DNA of 64,000 bases from Bacillus sp. ISL-18 (GTDB taxonomy: Bacteria > Bacillota > Bacilli > Bacillales > Cytobacillaceae), in assembly GCF_018613415.1 (NCBI RefSeq), contig NZ_JAGGQG010000002.1, forward strand, positions 620,001 through 684,000, read 5' to 3'. Shown here in pieces: positions 24,217 to 34,036 of this stretch. Every line of letters begins with the position of its first letter. Within the stretch, counting starts at the first letter, position 1. The notes below the pieces were generated by a model, which saw only the letters and a list, made by a program, of their open reading frames with translations, was not told the origin of the DNA and searched no databases. Made by a program: the position numbers and the translations under genes.

Positions 24217-25851
24217 ATGGAGATTTTAAATCTCTCTTTGCCGGCAACAAATCGATTTGCATCGAATTATTTGGAACAATCTATGGAAATCCAGCCTTTT
24301 TTTCATTATCGCTATAATGACGTCCAAGAAGATAAGAAAAGAATGCTTGAGTTAAACGATAGACCATTTCCACGCATCGAGGTTGCTCAGCATATTGAGA
24401 GCTTTATGGAGAGTTTTCCCTCTTCAGAAGCTGTGAAGAAGTCAATTAATAAACTTAAACAACCTGATAGTCTTGTCGTAATTGGCGGTCAGCAGGCAGG
24501 AATCCTTACAGGACCCCTCTATTCTATACATAAAGTAATTTCGATTATAAAGCTGGCAGAACAAAAAGAAAGACAGCTTGGTGTTCCGGTTATTCCTGTT
24601 TTCTGGATTGCAGGAGAGGATCATGATTTTCAGGAAGTTAATCATGTGTATGTCCAAACAGAGCAGAAGGCAGATAAATGGGTGTATCCTGAAAAGGTCC
24701 TTCAAAAGAAAATGGTATCTGATATTGGGTTGGATAAAGACATTTGTCTGTCATGGGTCCAGAACTTAATAAAAAATTTTGGTGAAACCGAATACACCAA
24801 TGGACTGTTAGCATTTGCGGAAAAGCAAATAGTAAAATCAATCAATTTTGTTGATTTCTTTGCCAACCTTATTATGGAACTGTTTAAGGATTATGGGCTG
24901 CTGATCGTTGACTCTGGTAACAAGGAATTTCGTGAGTTACAAAAGGGTTTTTTCGAGCAGCAGATTAACCATCACGACGTGATCACTTTCTCTTTGTTAG
25001 AGCAGCAAAAGCAAATAGAAAAGAAAGGATTTCCAAATGCGATTGATGCATCAGAGAAAGCCGCCAATCTCTTCTATTATCATCAACGGTTAAATGAGAG
25101 GATTCTGCTGGAGTTTGATCGTGAGAACGATTGCTTTGTGGGTAAAAGTGGGGCAATTTCCTTTTCAAAAGAGGAATTACTTACATTAGCAAATGAAAAT
25201 CCTGCTGTATTAAGCAACAATGTGGTAACACGTCCCTTAATGCAAGAATGGCTTTTCCCGACCATTGCCTTTATTGCTGGTCCAGGCGAAATCGCTTATT
25301 GGGCGGAATTAAAACTTGTGTTTGAGCATTTTCATATAAAAATGCCGCCGATTGTCCCGCGTTTAAATATCACCTTCTTAGATCGATCAATAGAAACGGA
25401 TTTAGCCGAATTAAATCTAAATCTGAGTGATGTGTTAAGCAATGGTACTAAGCAGGAAAAAGAAAGGTTTTTAGAAGCGATTAAAGACCAAGAACTTGAA
25501 CAGTTATTTACAAGTACAACAGATCAGTTACTGAAGCAGTACAAACTAATCGAGGCGAAAACGGAGCAGTTAGACCGTGGTCTTTTGCCAATGCTCAAGA
25601 AAAATGAAGATTATTTGTTAAAAGAGATTGGTTTCATGCAATCGAAACTTGAAGAGTCCGTAAAACAAAGACACGATACGATCTTAAAAAAATATGCTCG
25701 TGTGGATCTTGCTTTACGGCCAGATGGTTCCCCCCAAGAGCGGGTTTGGAATATCTTTTATTATTTAAACCAATATGGTCCACACTTTATAGCAGATATT
25801 ATGACTGGCAGCTACGAATTCGATGGCAGGCATAAGGTCATAAAACTATAA
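24217..25851 (+). CDS. bshC: Bacillithiol biosynthesis cysteine-adding enzyme BshC
   Basis: The 544-residue protein matches BshC in length and sequence, including the conserved VVIGGQQAGILTGPLYSIHK segment (about residues 88-107), IAGEDHDFQEVNH, and the long coiled coil near the C-terminus (about 415-500). BshC adds cysteine to glucosaminyl malate, the last step of bacillithiol synthesis. The start ATG 24217 follows GAAAGGAAG. Placement just before mraZ equals B. subtilis yllA (bshC). A terminator separates it from the division cluster. Confidence 0.95.
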   Translation: MEILNLSLPATNRFASNYLEQSMEIQPFFHYRYNDVQEDKKRMLELNDRPFPRIEVAQHIESFMESFPSSEAVKKSINKLKQPDSLVVIGGQQAGILTGPLYSIHKVISIIKLAEQKERQLGVPVIPVFWIAGEDHDFQEVNHVYVQTEQKADKWVYPEKVLQKKMVSDIGLDKDICLSWVQNLIKNFGETEYTNGLLAFAEKQIVKSINFVDFFANLIMELFKDYGLLIVDSGNKEFRELQKGFFEQQINHHDVITFSLLEQQKQIEKKGFPNAIDASEKAANLFYYHQRLNERILLEFDRENDCFVGKSGAISFSKEELLTLANENPAVLSNNVVTRPLMQEWLFPTIAFIAGPGEIAYWAELKLVFEHFHIKMPPIVPRLNITFLDRSIETDLAELNLNLSDVLSNGTKQEKERFLEAIKDQELEQLFTSTTDQLLKQYKLIEAKTEQLDRGLLPMLKKNEDYLLKEIGFMQSKLEESVKQRHDTILKKYARVDLALRPDGSPQERVWNIFYYLNQYGPHFIADIMTGSYEFDGRHKVIKL

Positions 25852-25856
25852 ATTAT

Positions 25857-25890
25857 AACTCCACCTTTAGCGGTGGAGTTTTTCTTTTTT
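25857..25890 (+). terminator. Terminator after bshC
   Basis: A perfect nine-bp stem (25857-25865 with 25872-25880), six-base loop and a long T-rich tract. Confidence 0.9.
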
Positions 25891-25925
25891 TTTCTAAAAA
25901 ATCGCGGCTAAAAAAGGATTTTTTT

Positions 25926-26000
25926 GAAAGTGGGGCGAATAGTTAAAAAATAGGTGGTGGAAAGTGGGGGATTGTGGTACATTTTTAATAGAAAGTGGGG
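25926..26000 (+). promoter_or_regulatory. MraZ-box array upstream of mraZ
   Basis: GAAAGTGGGG occurs three times (25926-25935, 25960-25969, 25991-26000). Around the middle copy, GTGG recurs at 25954, 25964 and 25974, an exact 10-base period. MraZ binds tandem direct repeats of this kind upstream of its own gene and represses the dcw operon. The 10-base periodicity places three sites on one helix face. Confidence 0.7.
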
Positions 26001-26009
26001 GTAATGGGT

Positions 26010-26441
26010 ATGTTCATGGGTGAGTACCATCACAGCATTGATACAAAAGGCCGTTTAATTGTGCCCTCCAAATTCCGTGATGAACTTGGTGACATGTTTA
26101 TCATCACGCGAGGATTGGATCAATGTTTGTTTGGTTACCCAGTTTCTGAGTGGGGGCTGATTGAAGAGAAATTAAAAGGCCTGCCGCTTACAAAAAAAGA
26201 TGCCCGTGCTTTTACTAGATTCTTCTTTTCCGGAGCGACAGAAAGTGAACTGGATAAACAAGGAAGAATTAATATCCCTGCACCACTATTGCAATATGCT
26301 AAATTAGAGAAAGAATGTGTTATTTTGGGTGTTTCCAATCGAATTGAAATCTGGAGCAAGCAGATTTGGGAGGATTATTTTACACAATCTGAAGAATCTT
26401 TTGCTGAAATAGCAGAAAATATGATTGGCTTTGATATATAA
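26010..26441 (+). CDS. mraZ: Transcriptional regulator MraZ
   Basis: The 143-residue protein is a duplicated AbrB-like (SpoVT/MraZ) DNA-binding protein with the paired motif [13 protein letters not shown] (about residues 11-23) and [12 protein letters not shown] (about 90-101). MraZ assembles into rings and represses the cell-wall and division operon it heads. The start ATG 26010 gives the family's [11 protein letters not shown] opening and length; in-frame starts at 25995 and 26004 overlap the ribosome site and the last MraZ-box copy. rsmH follows 64 bases downstream. Confidence 0.95.
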   Translation: MFMGEYHHSIDTKGRLIVPSKFRDELGDMFIITRGLDQCLFGYPVSEWGLIEEKLKGLPLTKKDARAFTRFFFSGATESELDKQGRINIPAPLLQYAKLEKECVILGVSNRIEIWSKQIWEDYFTQSEESFAEIAENMIGFDI

Positions 26442-26505
26442 TGGGAAAAGTTATATTAATATATTACTCATATATATCGTTCGATTGGAAAAGGAAGGTA
26501 CGTAA

Positions 26506-27438
26506 ATGTTTGAACATACAACTGTGTTATTAAATGAAGCTGTTGACGGATTAAATATTAAGTCAGATGGCATCTATGTAGATTGTACGCTGGGAGGGGC
26601 AGGTCACAGCTCTCTCATTCTTTCACGACTAGGCGCGGGTGGAAGACTCTATGCATTTGACCAAGATGAAATAGCGATTGCTAATGCGAAAGAGAAATTA
26701 GCCGAATACGGTGATCAATTAATTATTATTAAAAGTAATTTCTTAAACTTAAAAGAAGAGCTTGAAAACCGTGGAATTGAAAAGGTAGATGGAGTTTTAT
26801 ATGACTTGGGAGTTTCTTCACCGCAGCTCGATACACCGGAGCGGGGGTTTAGTTACCACCATGATGCCCCGTTGGATATGAGAATGGATAATGAAGCTGA
26901 TATCTCCGCATACAACGTGATTAATCATTGGTCATATGAAGACCTCGTTCGAATCTTTTTTCGTTATGGGGAAGAGAAATTTTCCAAACAAATCGCCCGA
27001 AAAATTGAAAGTGCCAGAGCGATTAAGCCAGTTGAGACAACTGGAGAGCTGGTGGAGTTAATTAAGGACGCCATTCCAGCGCCTGCAAGACGAAAGGGCG
27101 GACATCCTGCCAAACGAGTTTTTCAAGCGGTCAGAATCGCTGTTAATGATGAACTGGCTGTATTTGAACAGTCTCTCAATCAAGCCATTGACTTATTAAA
27201 TCCTGAGGGGAGAATAAGTGTGATTACCTTCCATTCCCTTGAGGATCGAATTTGTAAGGCAGCCTTTAAAAAGGCAAGTGAGACACCCCCATTACCACAT
27301 GGTCTACCCATCATTCCAGATGAGTATAAACCTATTTTAAAACTAGTTTCGCGTAAACCGATTCTCCCATCTGAAGCAGAATTGGAGCAAAACAACCGGG
27401 CACGATCAGCAAAACTTCGGATTGCTGAAAAATTATAA
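26506..27438 (+). CDS. rsmH: 16S rRNA (cytosine1402-N4)-methyltransferase RsmH (MraW)
   Basis: The 310-residue SAM-dependent enzyme has [10 protein letters not shown] (SAM binding, about residues 26-35), [14 protein letters not shown] and the C-terminal ITFHSLEDR motif, all diagnostic for RsmH. It methylates N4 of C1402 in 16S rRNA. ATG 26506 follows GAAAAGGAAGG. It is the second gene of the dcw cluster, with ftsL 88 bases downstream. Confidence 0.97.
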   Translation: MFEHTTVLLNEAVDGLNIKSDGIYVDCTLGGAGHSSLILSRLGAGGRLYAFDQDEIAIANAKEKLAEYGDQLIIIKSNFLNLKEELENRGIEKVDGVLYDLGVSSPQLDTPERGFSYHHDAPLDMRMDNEADISAYNVINHWSYEDLVRIFFRYGEEKFSKQIARKIESARAIKPVETTGELVELIKDAIPAPARRKGGHPAKRVFQAVRIAVNDELAVFEQSLNQAIDLLNPEGRISVITFHSLEDRICKAAFKKASETPPLPHGLPIIPDEYKPILKLVSRKPILPSEAELEQNNRARSAKLRIAEKL

Positions 27439-27526
27439 AAACTTATATGCGCACGTTTTCCGTGCGCTAAAGCTGACATTTTTGGAGAAAACGAAGATTA
27501 GATGATAGAATCTGGAGGGGAAGTAT

Positions 27527-27886
27527 TTGAGTAATCTTGCCAGGAAAGTATTAGAACAGCAACAAGCCGAGCAATCCGTTCAAATTAAACGACAAGTAAA
27601 AATTAAAAAGTCCTGGCTGACTCCGGGGGAAAAAATCATTGGAGTGGTCTTTGCTGGAATGGTTTGTTTTGGGGCAATCCATCTTGTCTCCAATCAATCC
27701 AAAATCTATGAAGCGAACAAAGACCTCCAATCTGTTCAGGATAAGATAACTGAACAGGAAAAAGTGAATGGGGATCTCAAGGTTCAAGTAAGTGAACTAA
27801 GTTCTTATGACCGAATATTCGCAAAAGCAAAGGAAATGGGTTTAGTAAAAGATGAAAATAACATCAAGGTCGTGCAGCAGAAATGA
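27527..27886 (+). CDS. ftsL: Cell division protein FtsL
   Basis: The 119-residue bitopic protein has a basic cytoplasmic N-terminus, one transmembrane helix (about residues 36-56) and an extracellular coiled coil (about 60-100), the FtsL layout. FtsL forms a complex with DivIC and DivIB and activates septal cell-wall synthesis; in B. subtilis it is unstable and rate-limiting. The TTG start at 27527 lies seven bases after GGAGGGG. Its stop overlaps the pbpB start (ATGA). Confidence 0.92.
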   Translation: MSNLARKVLEQQQAEQSVQIKRQVKIKKSWLTPGEKIIGVVFAGMVCFGAIHLVSNQSKIYEANKDLQSVQDKITEQEKVNGDLKVQVSELSSYDRIFAKAKEMGLVKDENNIKVVQQK

Positions 27887-30117
27887 ATAGGAAACAGCCA
27901 TATATGAATGTGGGAGCAGCGATATTGTTTGTGATATTCGGCCTGCTCTTTTTTGTATTGATTTGCCGGTATTTTTCAATTGAAATAACAGGAGAAGTAA
28001 ATGGACAGCCTCTTGCTGCCAAGGCACAGCAGAAATACAATCGCGAGGGAACCTTGCAGGCTAACAGGGGAATGATCTACGACCGTAATGGCGTAGCGGT
28101 TGCTGAGGATACAGCCTCCTATAAACTCATTGCCATCTTAGATAAGAAGATGACAACCAATCCTAAAAAACCGCAACATGTCGTGAATCTTAACAAAACG
28201 GCAGAAGAACTATCGAAATATATAAAATTAGATGAATCTGAGATTTATAGTATCTTATCAAATGGGAAAAAGAAGAAAAAGTTTCAAGTAGAGTTTGGTA
28301 AGGAAGGCCGGGATATCGATTTCAATACAAAGAAAAAAATTGAAAACTTAAAACTCCCTGGTATTACTTTTTCTCGTGATTCAAAACGCTTTTATCCAAA
28401 TGGAATTTTCGCCTCGCATGTAGTCGGCTATGTAGACCGGACTGAGGAAAATGACGGAACCTATAAAACTGTCGGGAAAATGGGAATTGAAAAAACCTTT
28501 AACAAACAATTGACAGGAAAAAATGGCAGTATTAACTATGAGAGTGACTTATGGGGATATATCCTGCCTGACGGTAAAGAAAAAATATCCGCAGCGCAAA
28601 ATGGTAATGATATTTATTTAACGATTGATCAAAAGATTCAAACCTTCCTAGAAGATGCGATGGATCAAGTGGTAAAGAATTATAAACCAAAAAAGATAAT
28701 TGCGATTGTTGCAGACCCTAAAACAGGGGATATTTTAGCGATGGGCCAGCGTCCGTCATTTCAACCGGAAACAAAAGAAGGAATTACGGATAGCTGGCAT
28801 AATGAAGCGATTGAAACATCCTACGAACCAGGTTCAACCATGAAAATCTTTACTCTTGCAGCCGCTGTTCAGGAGGGAGTATTTAATCCAAATGAAAAGT
28901 ATCAATCTGGATCATTTAAAGTAACAGAAAAAAGTCAAACGATTCATGATCACAATTATTCAGGCTGGGGATCGATTACCTATCTAGAAGGAGTTCAACG
29001 CTCGTCCAATGTGGCGTTTGCTAAAATAGCAAAAGAAAAGTTAGGTTTCGAGAGATTTAGGGAATATTTAACCAAATTTGGTTTTGATAAACCGACAGGA
29101 ATTGAACTTCCTAATGAGACATCAGGAAAAATTCAATATCACTACCCAATTGAAAAAATCACCACAGCCTATGGACAAGGTACGGCGATTACCGCCATTC
29201 AACAAATTCAAGCGGCAACCGCAATTGCAAATGATGGAAAAATGTTACAGCCCCATGTTGTAAAGAAAATTGTCGATCACGATACAGGAAAGACGATCGA
29301 GAAAACCTCACCGAAAGTCGTTTCAACACCGATTTCGGCTGGGACGGCTAAAGAGGTGCGGGATATTCTAGAAACGGTTGTGACCTCGCCTAAAGGCACA
29401 GGAGCACGTTACAAAATTGACGGTTATAGTGTTGCTGGTAAGACAGGGACAGCTAACATTCCTGGGCCTAATGGTAAATATTTATCAGGTGTGAATAATT
29501 ACGTCTTTTCCTTCTTAGGGATGGCACCAAAAGATGACCCGAAACTAATTGTTTATGTAGCCGTACAACAGCCTGAGCTTCAAGGGATTGAGGCGGGGCA
29601 GGGGGCGATTCCAGTCTCTGAAATTTTTAATCCGGTGATGAAAAGTAGTCTAAATTATTTAAATATCCAACCCTCCAAGGTTGAAGTGGCGTCGATTAAT
29701 AAACTGCCTAAAATGGTGGGAGAGCCTGTTCAGGATACTGTTAAAAGTTTAAAAGCAGATGGATTTGAAACGGTTGTACTAGGTAATGGTAAAAAGGTAA
29801 CTGAACAGCTGCCTAAGGCTGGAACCACCATTTTAGAAGGTGAAAAGGTAATTATTAAAACTTCCGGCAAAATGACGGCACCTGATATGGCCGGCTGGTC
29901 GCTCCGTGATGTCATGAAGGTTGCTAATCTGGCCAATTTAAAATTGAATTCCAAGGGCAAGGGCTTTGTCACCTATCAAAATATTAAGCCGGATGAACCT
30001 TTAAAAAGCGGGGAATACCTCAATATCGAATTAAAAACCCCGGAAGAACAAACGACCACTAATAAGGATCAAGATGCAAATGAACAATCTAATGGTGAGC
30101 AAACCGTTCAAGACTAG
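27883..30117 (+). CDS. pbpB: Penicillin-binding protein 2B, septal transpeptidase
   Basis: The 744-residue class B PBP has an N-terminal membrane helix (about residues 10-32), a dimerisation domain, a transpeptidase domain with the SxxK nucleophile at Ser318 (GSTMK), the SSN motif region and KTGT starting at Lys520, and two C-terminal PASTA domains (about 590-715). It cross-links peptidoglycan at the division septum. It overlaps ftsL by four bases and is translationally coupled. Between its stop and its terminator lies a palindromic repeat element. Confidence 0.96.
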   Translation: MNRKQPYMNVGAAILFVIFGLLFFVLICRYFSIEITGEVNGQPLAAKAQQKYNREGTLQANRGMIYDRNGVAVAEDTASYKLIAILDKKMTTNPKKPQHVVNLNKTAEELSKYIKLDESEIYSILSNGKKKKKFQVEFGKEGRDIDFNTKKKIENLKLPGITFSRDSKRFYPNGIFASHVVGYVDRTEENDGTYKTVGKMGIEKTFNKQLTGKNGSINYESDLWGYILPDGKEKISAAQNGNDIYLTIDQKIQTFLEDAMDQVVKNYKPKKIIAIVADPKTGDILAMGQRPSFQPETKEGITDSWHNEAIETSYEPGSTMKIFTLAAAVQEGVFNPNEKYQSGSFKVTEKSQTIHDHNYSGWGSITYLEGVQRSSNVAFAKIAKEKLGFERFREYLTKFGFDKPTGIELPNETSGKIQYHYPIEKITTAYGQGTAITAIQQIQAATAIANDGKMLQPHVVKKIVDHDTGKTIEKTSPKVVSTPISAGTAKEVRDILETVVTSPKGTGARYKIDGYSVAGKTGTANIPGPNGKYLSGVNNYVFSFLGMAPKDDPKLIVYVAVQQPELQGIEAGQGAIPVSEIFNPVMKSSLNYLNIQPSKVEVASINKLPKMVGEPVQDTVKSLKADGFETVVLGNGKKVTEQLPKAGTTILEGEKVIIKTSGKMTAPDMAGWSLRDVMKVANLANLKLNSKGKGFVTYQNIKPDEPLKSGEYLNIELKTPEEQTTTNKDQDANEQSNGEQTVQD

Positions 30118-30165
30118 TAAATGAGGTTGACCCAAAAGATTGTGATGAATAATTTTTGTACACTC

Positions 30166-30296
30166 TGTTGATTGGAGCGGAAGGCGCGAAGACTCCTGCG
30201 GGAGTACGGGGCAGGGGAGACCCCGCAGGAGCGAAGCGACGAGGAGGCTCCCCGTACCGCCCGCGGAAAGCGAAGCGCCTGGAGTGGAAATCAACA
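30166..30296. repeat. GC-rich palindromic repeat of Bacillaceae type
   Basis: A 131-base element bounded by TGTTGA/TCAACA, with inner inverted arms (AGCG...GGCGC against GCGCC...GGAG and CTCCTGCGGG against CCCGCAGGAG at 30193-30202 and 30221-30230). Its wording (GGCGCGAAGACTCCTGCGGG, GCCCGCGGAAAGCGAAGCG) is that of a repeat common between genes in Bacillus-related genomes. GC content is far above the flanks. Confidence 0.7.
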
Positions 30297-30313
30297 GACT
30301 AGTTTAATGTATA

Positions 30314-30365
30314 AAAAAGAAGGTGCCACTAAAAGTTTTACTTTTGGGACACCTTCTTTTACTTT
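30314..30365 (+). terminator. Terminator after pbpB
   Basis: Long stem with internal mismatches, AAAAGAAGGTG (30315-30325) against CACCTTCTTTT (30350-30360) with an inner AAAAG/CTTTT helix. It separates pbpB from the sporulation gene spoVD. Confidence 0.72.
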
Positions 30366-30460
30366 ACTACAAAGGTTGTCCCGTTCTATTTAGATAAGTA
30401 CAAGCATATAAATGAACGATACTGAAAGTGAATGTGGAATAAAGGAGGATCATTCATTAT

Positions 30461-32380
30461 ATGCGTGTTTCTAATGTTACTGTTCGAAAGCGGCTAATGA
30501 TTGCACTATTCGTTGGATTCCTTGCCTTCTTAATTATTGATGTTCGCCTTGGATACGTTCAGTTTGTTCTTGGTGATATGCTGACCGATAAAGCAAAAGG
30601 TTCGTGGAGCCGGAATATCCCTTTTGAACCGGAGCGGGGCAAAATTGTAGATCGGAATGGGGTGGCGTTAGCAACCAATATTAGTGCGCCCACCGTCTAT
30701 GTAATTCCACGGCAAATTAAAGACCCGGCGACCACAGCTGAGAAGCTTGCGTCCGTATTAAATATGTCTAAAGAAACAGCCTACCGAGAAATTACGAAAA
30801 GAGCCTCATCAGTCCGGATAAAAGAAGGCCGCAAAATCTCCCATGAAAAAGCGAAAGAAATTAGGGCTCTTGGACTAGAAGGAGTCTATGTTGGTGAAGA
30901 TTCCAAACGGTATTATCCAAATGGAAGCTACCTCTCTCATGTTCTGGGCTTTACAGGAGTGGACAACCAAGGATTAATGGGTCTTGAGCAGTATTATGAT
31001 AAAGAATTGAGTGGTGAAAGAGGTGCTGTGAAATTCTATGCCAATGCTAAAGGGGAAAGAATGAATGACATGGCAGATGACTATGAACAGCCCACGAAAG
31101 GGCTTGATTTACAATTAACCATTGATTCAAAAATACAAACAATCGTTGAAAGAGAGCTAGATATCGCACAAGCAAAGTATAATCCCGATGGTATCGTTGC
31201 CATCGCAATGAATCCGAATAACGGCGAAATATTGGCGATGTCGAGCCGGCCGACGTTTGATCCCGCTAATTTTCGAAATGTTTCTCAAGAGGTCTACAAT
31301 CGAAACCTCCCAGTTTGGTCGACCTATGAACCTGGGTCAACCTTTAAAATAATCACTCTTGCTGCTGCCTTGAATGAAGGAAAGGTCAACTTGGAGAAAG
31401 AGCATTTTCATGATTCAGGCTCTGTGCAGGTAGCCGGGGCAAGGTTAAAGTGCTGGAAAAGAGGCGGCCACGGTGACCAAACCTTTCTCGAGGTTGTCGA
31501 AAACTCTTGTAACCCGGGTTTTGTAGAGCTGGGAGAACGGTTAGGAAAGGATAAGCTCTTTAAGTATATTAAGGATTTTGGATTTGGCCAAAAGACTGGT
31601 ATTGATTTGCAAGGCGAAGGAACAGGAATATTATTTAATTTAAACCGGGTTGGTCCAGTTGAACAAGCGACGACGGCTTTTGGACAGGGTGTGTCTGTTA
31701 CACCAATCCAACAAATTACCGCGGTATCTGCCGCCATCAATGGCGGGATTCTATACAAGCCATATATAGCCAAAGAGCTTATTGATCCGGTTACAAAAGA
31801 AGTCGTGATGAGAAATACGCCTGTAGTAAAGAGACGGGTTATTACAGAAAAAACATCGAAAGAAATCCGTAGTGCATTAGAAAGTGTTGTGGCAAAGGGT
31901 TCAGGTGGAAGGGCGTTTATTGAAGGGTATCGAGTTGGAGGAAAGACAGGAACAGCGCAAAAAGCACAGAATGGAAGATACCTTGAAAATAACTTTATTG
32001 TTTCCTTTATGGGGTTTGCGCCTGCAGACGACCCGCAAATTGTCATCTATGTAGCAGTTGATAATCCGAAAGGGGTTACTGCCTTCGGGGGTACCGTCAG
32101 TGCTCCGATTGTTGGTGCGATTATGAAAGACAGCTTAAGTGCAATGGGAGTGAAACCGCGTAAGGATCAAATAGAGAAAGAAATCAAATGGCCTGATGTA
32201 CCTTTGGTGAAGTTACCAGACTTTGTTGGCATGTCAAAAAGTGAACTTCAAGAACAGCTTATTAATCTTTCAATTGATTCTAGCGGCGAAGGGGATGTGG
32301 TGGTGAGACAATCTCCGGATCCGGGCACGAAGGTAAAAGAAGGCTCGAAAGTAAGACTTTACTTTGGTAAAGGGGACTAA
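30461..32380 (+). CDS. spoVD: Sporulation transpeptidase SpoVD
   Basis: The 639-residue class B PBP has an N-terminal membrane helix (about residues 12-35), a transpeptidase domain with Ser293 (GSTFK) and KTGT starting at Lys495, and one C-terminal PASTA domain (about 580-637). SpoVD makes spore cortex peptidoglycan together with the SEDS glycosyltransferase SpoVE, encoded downstream in this cluster. The single PASTA domain and the spot between pbpB and murE identify it as SpoVD. AAAGGAGGAT lies ten bases before ATG 30461. Confidence 0.95.
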   Translation: MRVSNVTVRKRLMIALFVGFLAFLIIDVRLGYVQFVLGDMLTDKAKGSWSRNIPFEPERGKIVDRNGVALATNISAPTVYVIPRQIKDPATTAEKLASVLNMSKETAYREITKRASSVRIKEGRKISHEKAKEIRALGLEGVYVGEDSKRYYPNGSYLSHVLGFTGVDNQGLMGLEQYYDKELSGERGAVKFYANAKGERMNDMADDYEQPTKGLDLQLTIDSKIQTIVERELDIAQAKYNPDGIVAIAMNPNNGEILAMSSRPTFDPANFRNVSQEVYNRNLPVWSTYEPGSTFKIITLAAALNEGKVNLEKEHFHDSGSVQVAGARLKCWKRGGHGDQTFLEVVENSCNPGFVELGERLGKDKLFKYIKDFGFGQKTGIDLQGEGTGILFNLNRVGPVEQATTAFGQGVSVTPIQQITAVSAAINGGILYKPYIAKELIDPVTKEVVMRNTPVVKRRVITEKTSKEIRSALESVVAKGSGGRAFIEGYRVGGKTGTAQKAQNGRYLENNFIVSFMGFAPADDPQIVIYVAVDNPKGVTAFGGTVSAPIVGAIMKDSLSAMGVKPRKDQIEKEIKWPDVPLVKLPDFVGMSKSELQEQLINLSIDSSGEGDVVVRQSPDPGTKVKEGSKVRLYFGKGD

Positions 32381-32395
32381 ATAAATCAATAACAT

Positions 32396-32446
32396 AAAAA
32401 TTTTAGGCGGCCGGAATGTTTTCCGCCGCCTAAAATTTTTATTACG
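32396..32446 (+). terminator. Terminator after spoVD
   Basis: A perfect 16-bp stem (32396-32411 with 32425-32440), extended by an inner GGAA/TTCC helix; the right arm ends in T residues. Confidence 0.88.
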
Positions 32447-32510
32447 GATTCATTACTAAATGGTAAAATAAAATATTTTAATGTAAAATAAGATGGAACT
32501 TTCGTAAGGA

Positions 32511-32539
32511 TTTACGTTTAGGCATAAACTACTGATAAT
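32511..32539 (+). promoter_or_regulatory. Candidate sigma-A promoter for the murE operon
   Basis: TTTACG (32511-32516), 17 bases, GATAAT (32534-32539), 34 bases before murE and just after the spoVD terminator. Confidence 0.5.
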
Positions 32540-32573
32540 AGTTATGCGCAGTAATGAGAGGATTTGAGATAAC

Positions 32574-34034
32574 ATGAAGCTACAAAAGCTGCTTGAAAAT
32601 TTGCACGCCATTTTTCCTTATAACGGGGAAAACCCAGAAATTACATCAATTGAAAACGATAATAGGAAAGTGCAAAAAGGGAGCTTATTTATTTGCATTA
32701 AAGGATATACCGTGGATGGACATGATTTCGCGGAATCAGCAGTTAAGAATGGAGCAGCTGCCGTTCTTGCTGAAAGACCATTAGAGTTAGACGTTCCGGT
32801 TGTGCTAGTTAACGATACAACGAGGGCGATGGCCGTCCTTGCTGATGCTTTTTACGGACAGCCGACTAAAAGTCTTTATTTAATCGGAATAACGGGAACG
32901 AATGGGAAGACGACCACTAGCCATTTAATTGAAAAAATATTTGCCGATGCCGGGAAGAAGACGGGCTTAATTGGCACGATGTATACAAAAATCGCTGACC
33001 AGATCATTGAAACTAAAAATACCACCCCGGAAAGTCTGACGCTCCAAAAAACCTTTAATCAAATGGTGGATGCTGGCGTTAATACGGCTGTGATGGAGGT
33101 CTCATCGCATGCCCTTGATTTAGGAAGGGTTCATGGCTGTGAGTATAATGTGGCGGTTTTTACTAACCTTACACAAGACCACCTTGACTACCATCAAACA
33201 ATGGAAGAATATAAGCGGGCAAAGAGCTTATTATTTGCACAGCTCGGCAATACATTTGACTTAAATAAACCAAAATATGCTGTCCTAAACGCGGATGATG
33301 AAGCTTCAGAAATGTATAGCCGTTCAACTGCTGCACATGTTGTTACATACGGAATTGAGCAAAAGGCAGATCTCAAGGCGAAAAATATTCAGATGACACC
33401 GAAGGGGACCGTCTTTGACCTTGAAATAATGGGCATTACATATCCAATCCGCATGCAGTTAATTGGCAAATTCAGTGTCTACAACGTACTGGCCAGTATT
33501 GCAGCTGCATTAGTTTCCGGGCTTGGAATGGAACAAATTATTCATTCCATTGAAAGTGTGGAGGGGGTTGCAGGAAGGGTTGAACTTGTAAATGCAGGCC
33601 AAGATTTTACCGTCATTGTTGATTATGCACATACACCGGATAGTTTAGAAAATGTATTAAAAACGATCCAGCAATTTGCTGAGAAAAAGATTTTCGTTAT
33701 TGTTGGCTGCGGAGGGGATCGCGACCGCACAAAACGCCCATTAATGGCGCAGATTGCCTGTCACTTAGCAACAGACGTGATCTTGACATCAGATAATCCT
33801 CGAAGCGAGGATCCGCTAGAAATCTTGAAGGATATGGAAGCAGGAGTAAAAGGGGAAACCTATCAAGTCATTCCTGACCGGAGAAAAGCCATATATACAG
33901 CTGTGAGTCAGGCATCAGCTGGAGATATCATCTTAATCGCCGGTAAAGGGCATGAAACCTATCAAATTATTGGTAAAGAGGTTCATGATTTCGATGACCG
34001 GCTTGTTGCAAGGGAAGCGATTGAGGGGAGATAG
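32574..34034 (+). CDS. murE: UDP-MurNAc-tripeptide synthetase MurE
   Basis: The 486-residue Mur ligase has the ATP-binding loop GTNGKTTT with Lys112 and the DNPR motif at 407-410, which marks ligases that add meso-diaminopimelate. It therefore makes UDP-MurNAc-Ala-Glu-mDAP for mDAP-type peptidoglycan. Domains are the N-terminal UDP-binding, central ATPase and C-terminal ligase parts in normal proportion. ATG 32574 follows GAGAGGATTTGAG. It starts a tightly packed block: a MurF-like fragment begins two bases after its stop. Confidence 0.97.
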   Translation: MKLQKLLENLHAIFPYNGENPEITSIENDNRKVQKGSLFICIKGYTVDGHDFAESAVKNGAAAVLAERPLELDVPVVLVNDTTRAMAVLADAFYGQPTKSLYLIGITGTNGKTTTSHLIEKIFADAGKKTGLIGTMYTKIADQIIETKNTTPESLTLQKTFNQMVDAGVNTAVMEVSSHALDLGRVHGCEYNVAVFTNLTQDHLDYHQTMEEYKRAKSLLFAQLGNTFDLNKPKYAVLNADDEASEMYSRSTAAHVVTYGIEQKADLKAKNIQMTPKGTVFDLEIMGITYPIRMQLIGKFSVYNVLASIAAALVSGLGMEQIIHSIESVEGVAGRVELVNAGQDFTVIVDYAHTPDSLENVLKTIQQFAEKKIFVIVGCGGDRDRTKRPLMAQIACHLATDVILTSDNPRSEDPLEILKDMEAGVKGETYQVIPDRRKAIYTAVSQASAGDIILIAGKGHETYQIIGKEVHDFDDRLVAREAIEGR

Positions 34035-34036
34035 TT

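Larger units (their letters stand above)
30118..30460. other. 343-base gap between pbpB and spoVD
   Basis: Contains a GC-rich palindromic repeat (30166-30296) and the pbpB terminator (30314-30365). A 73-codon frame through the repeat has no ribosome site and reflects only the repeat's composition. I found no convincing sigma-E promoter for spoVD in 30366-30460. Confidence 0.7.

Noticed and set aside
30172..30393. 73-codon plus-strand frame through the GC-rich repeat after pbpB
   Set aside because: Its Arg/Glu-rich translation comes from the palindromic repeat; no ribosome site and no family.
31408..32046. 212-codon minus-strand frame opposite spoVD
   Set aside because: Long only because of codon composition on the other strand; spoVD has both catalytic motifs intact over the same bases.
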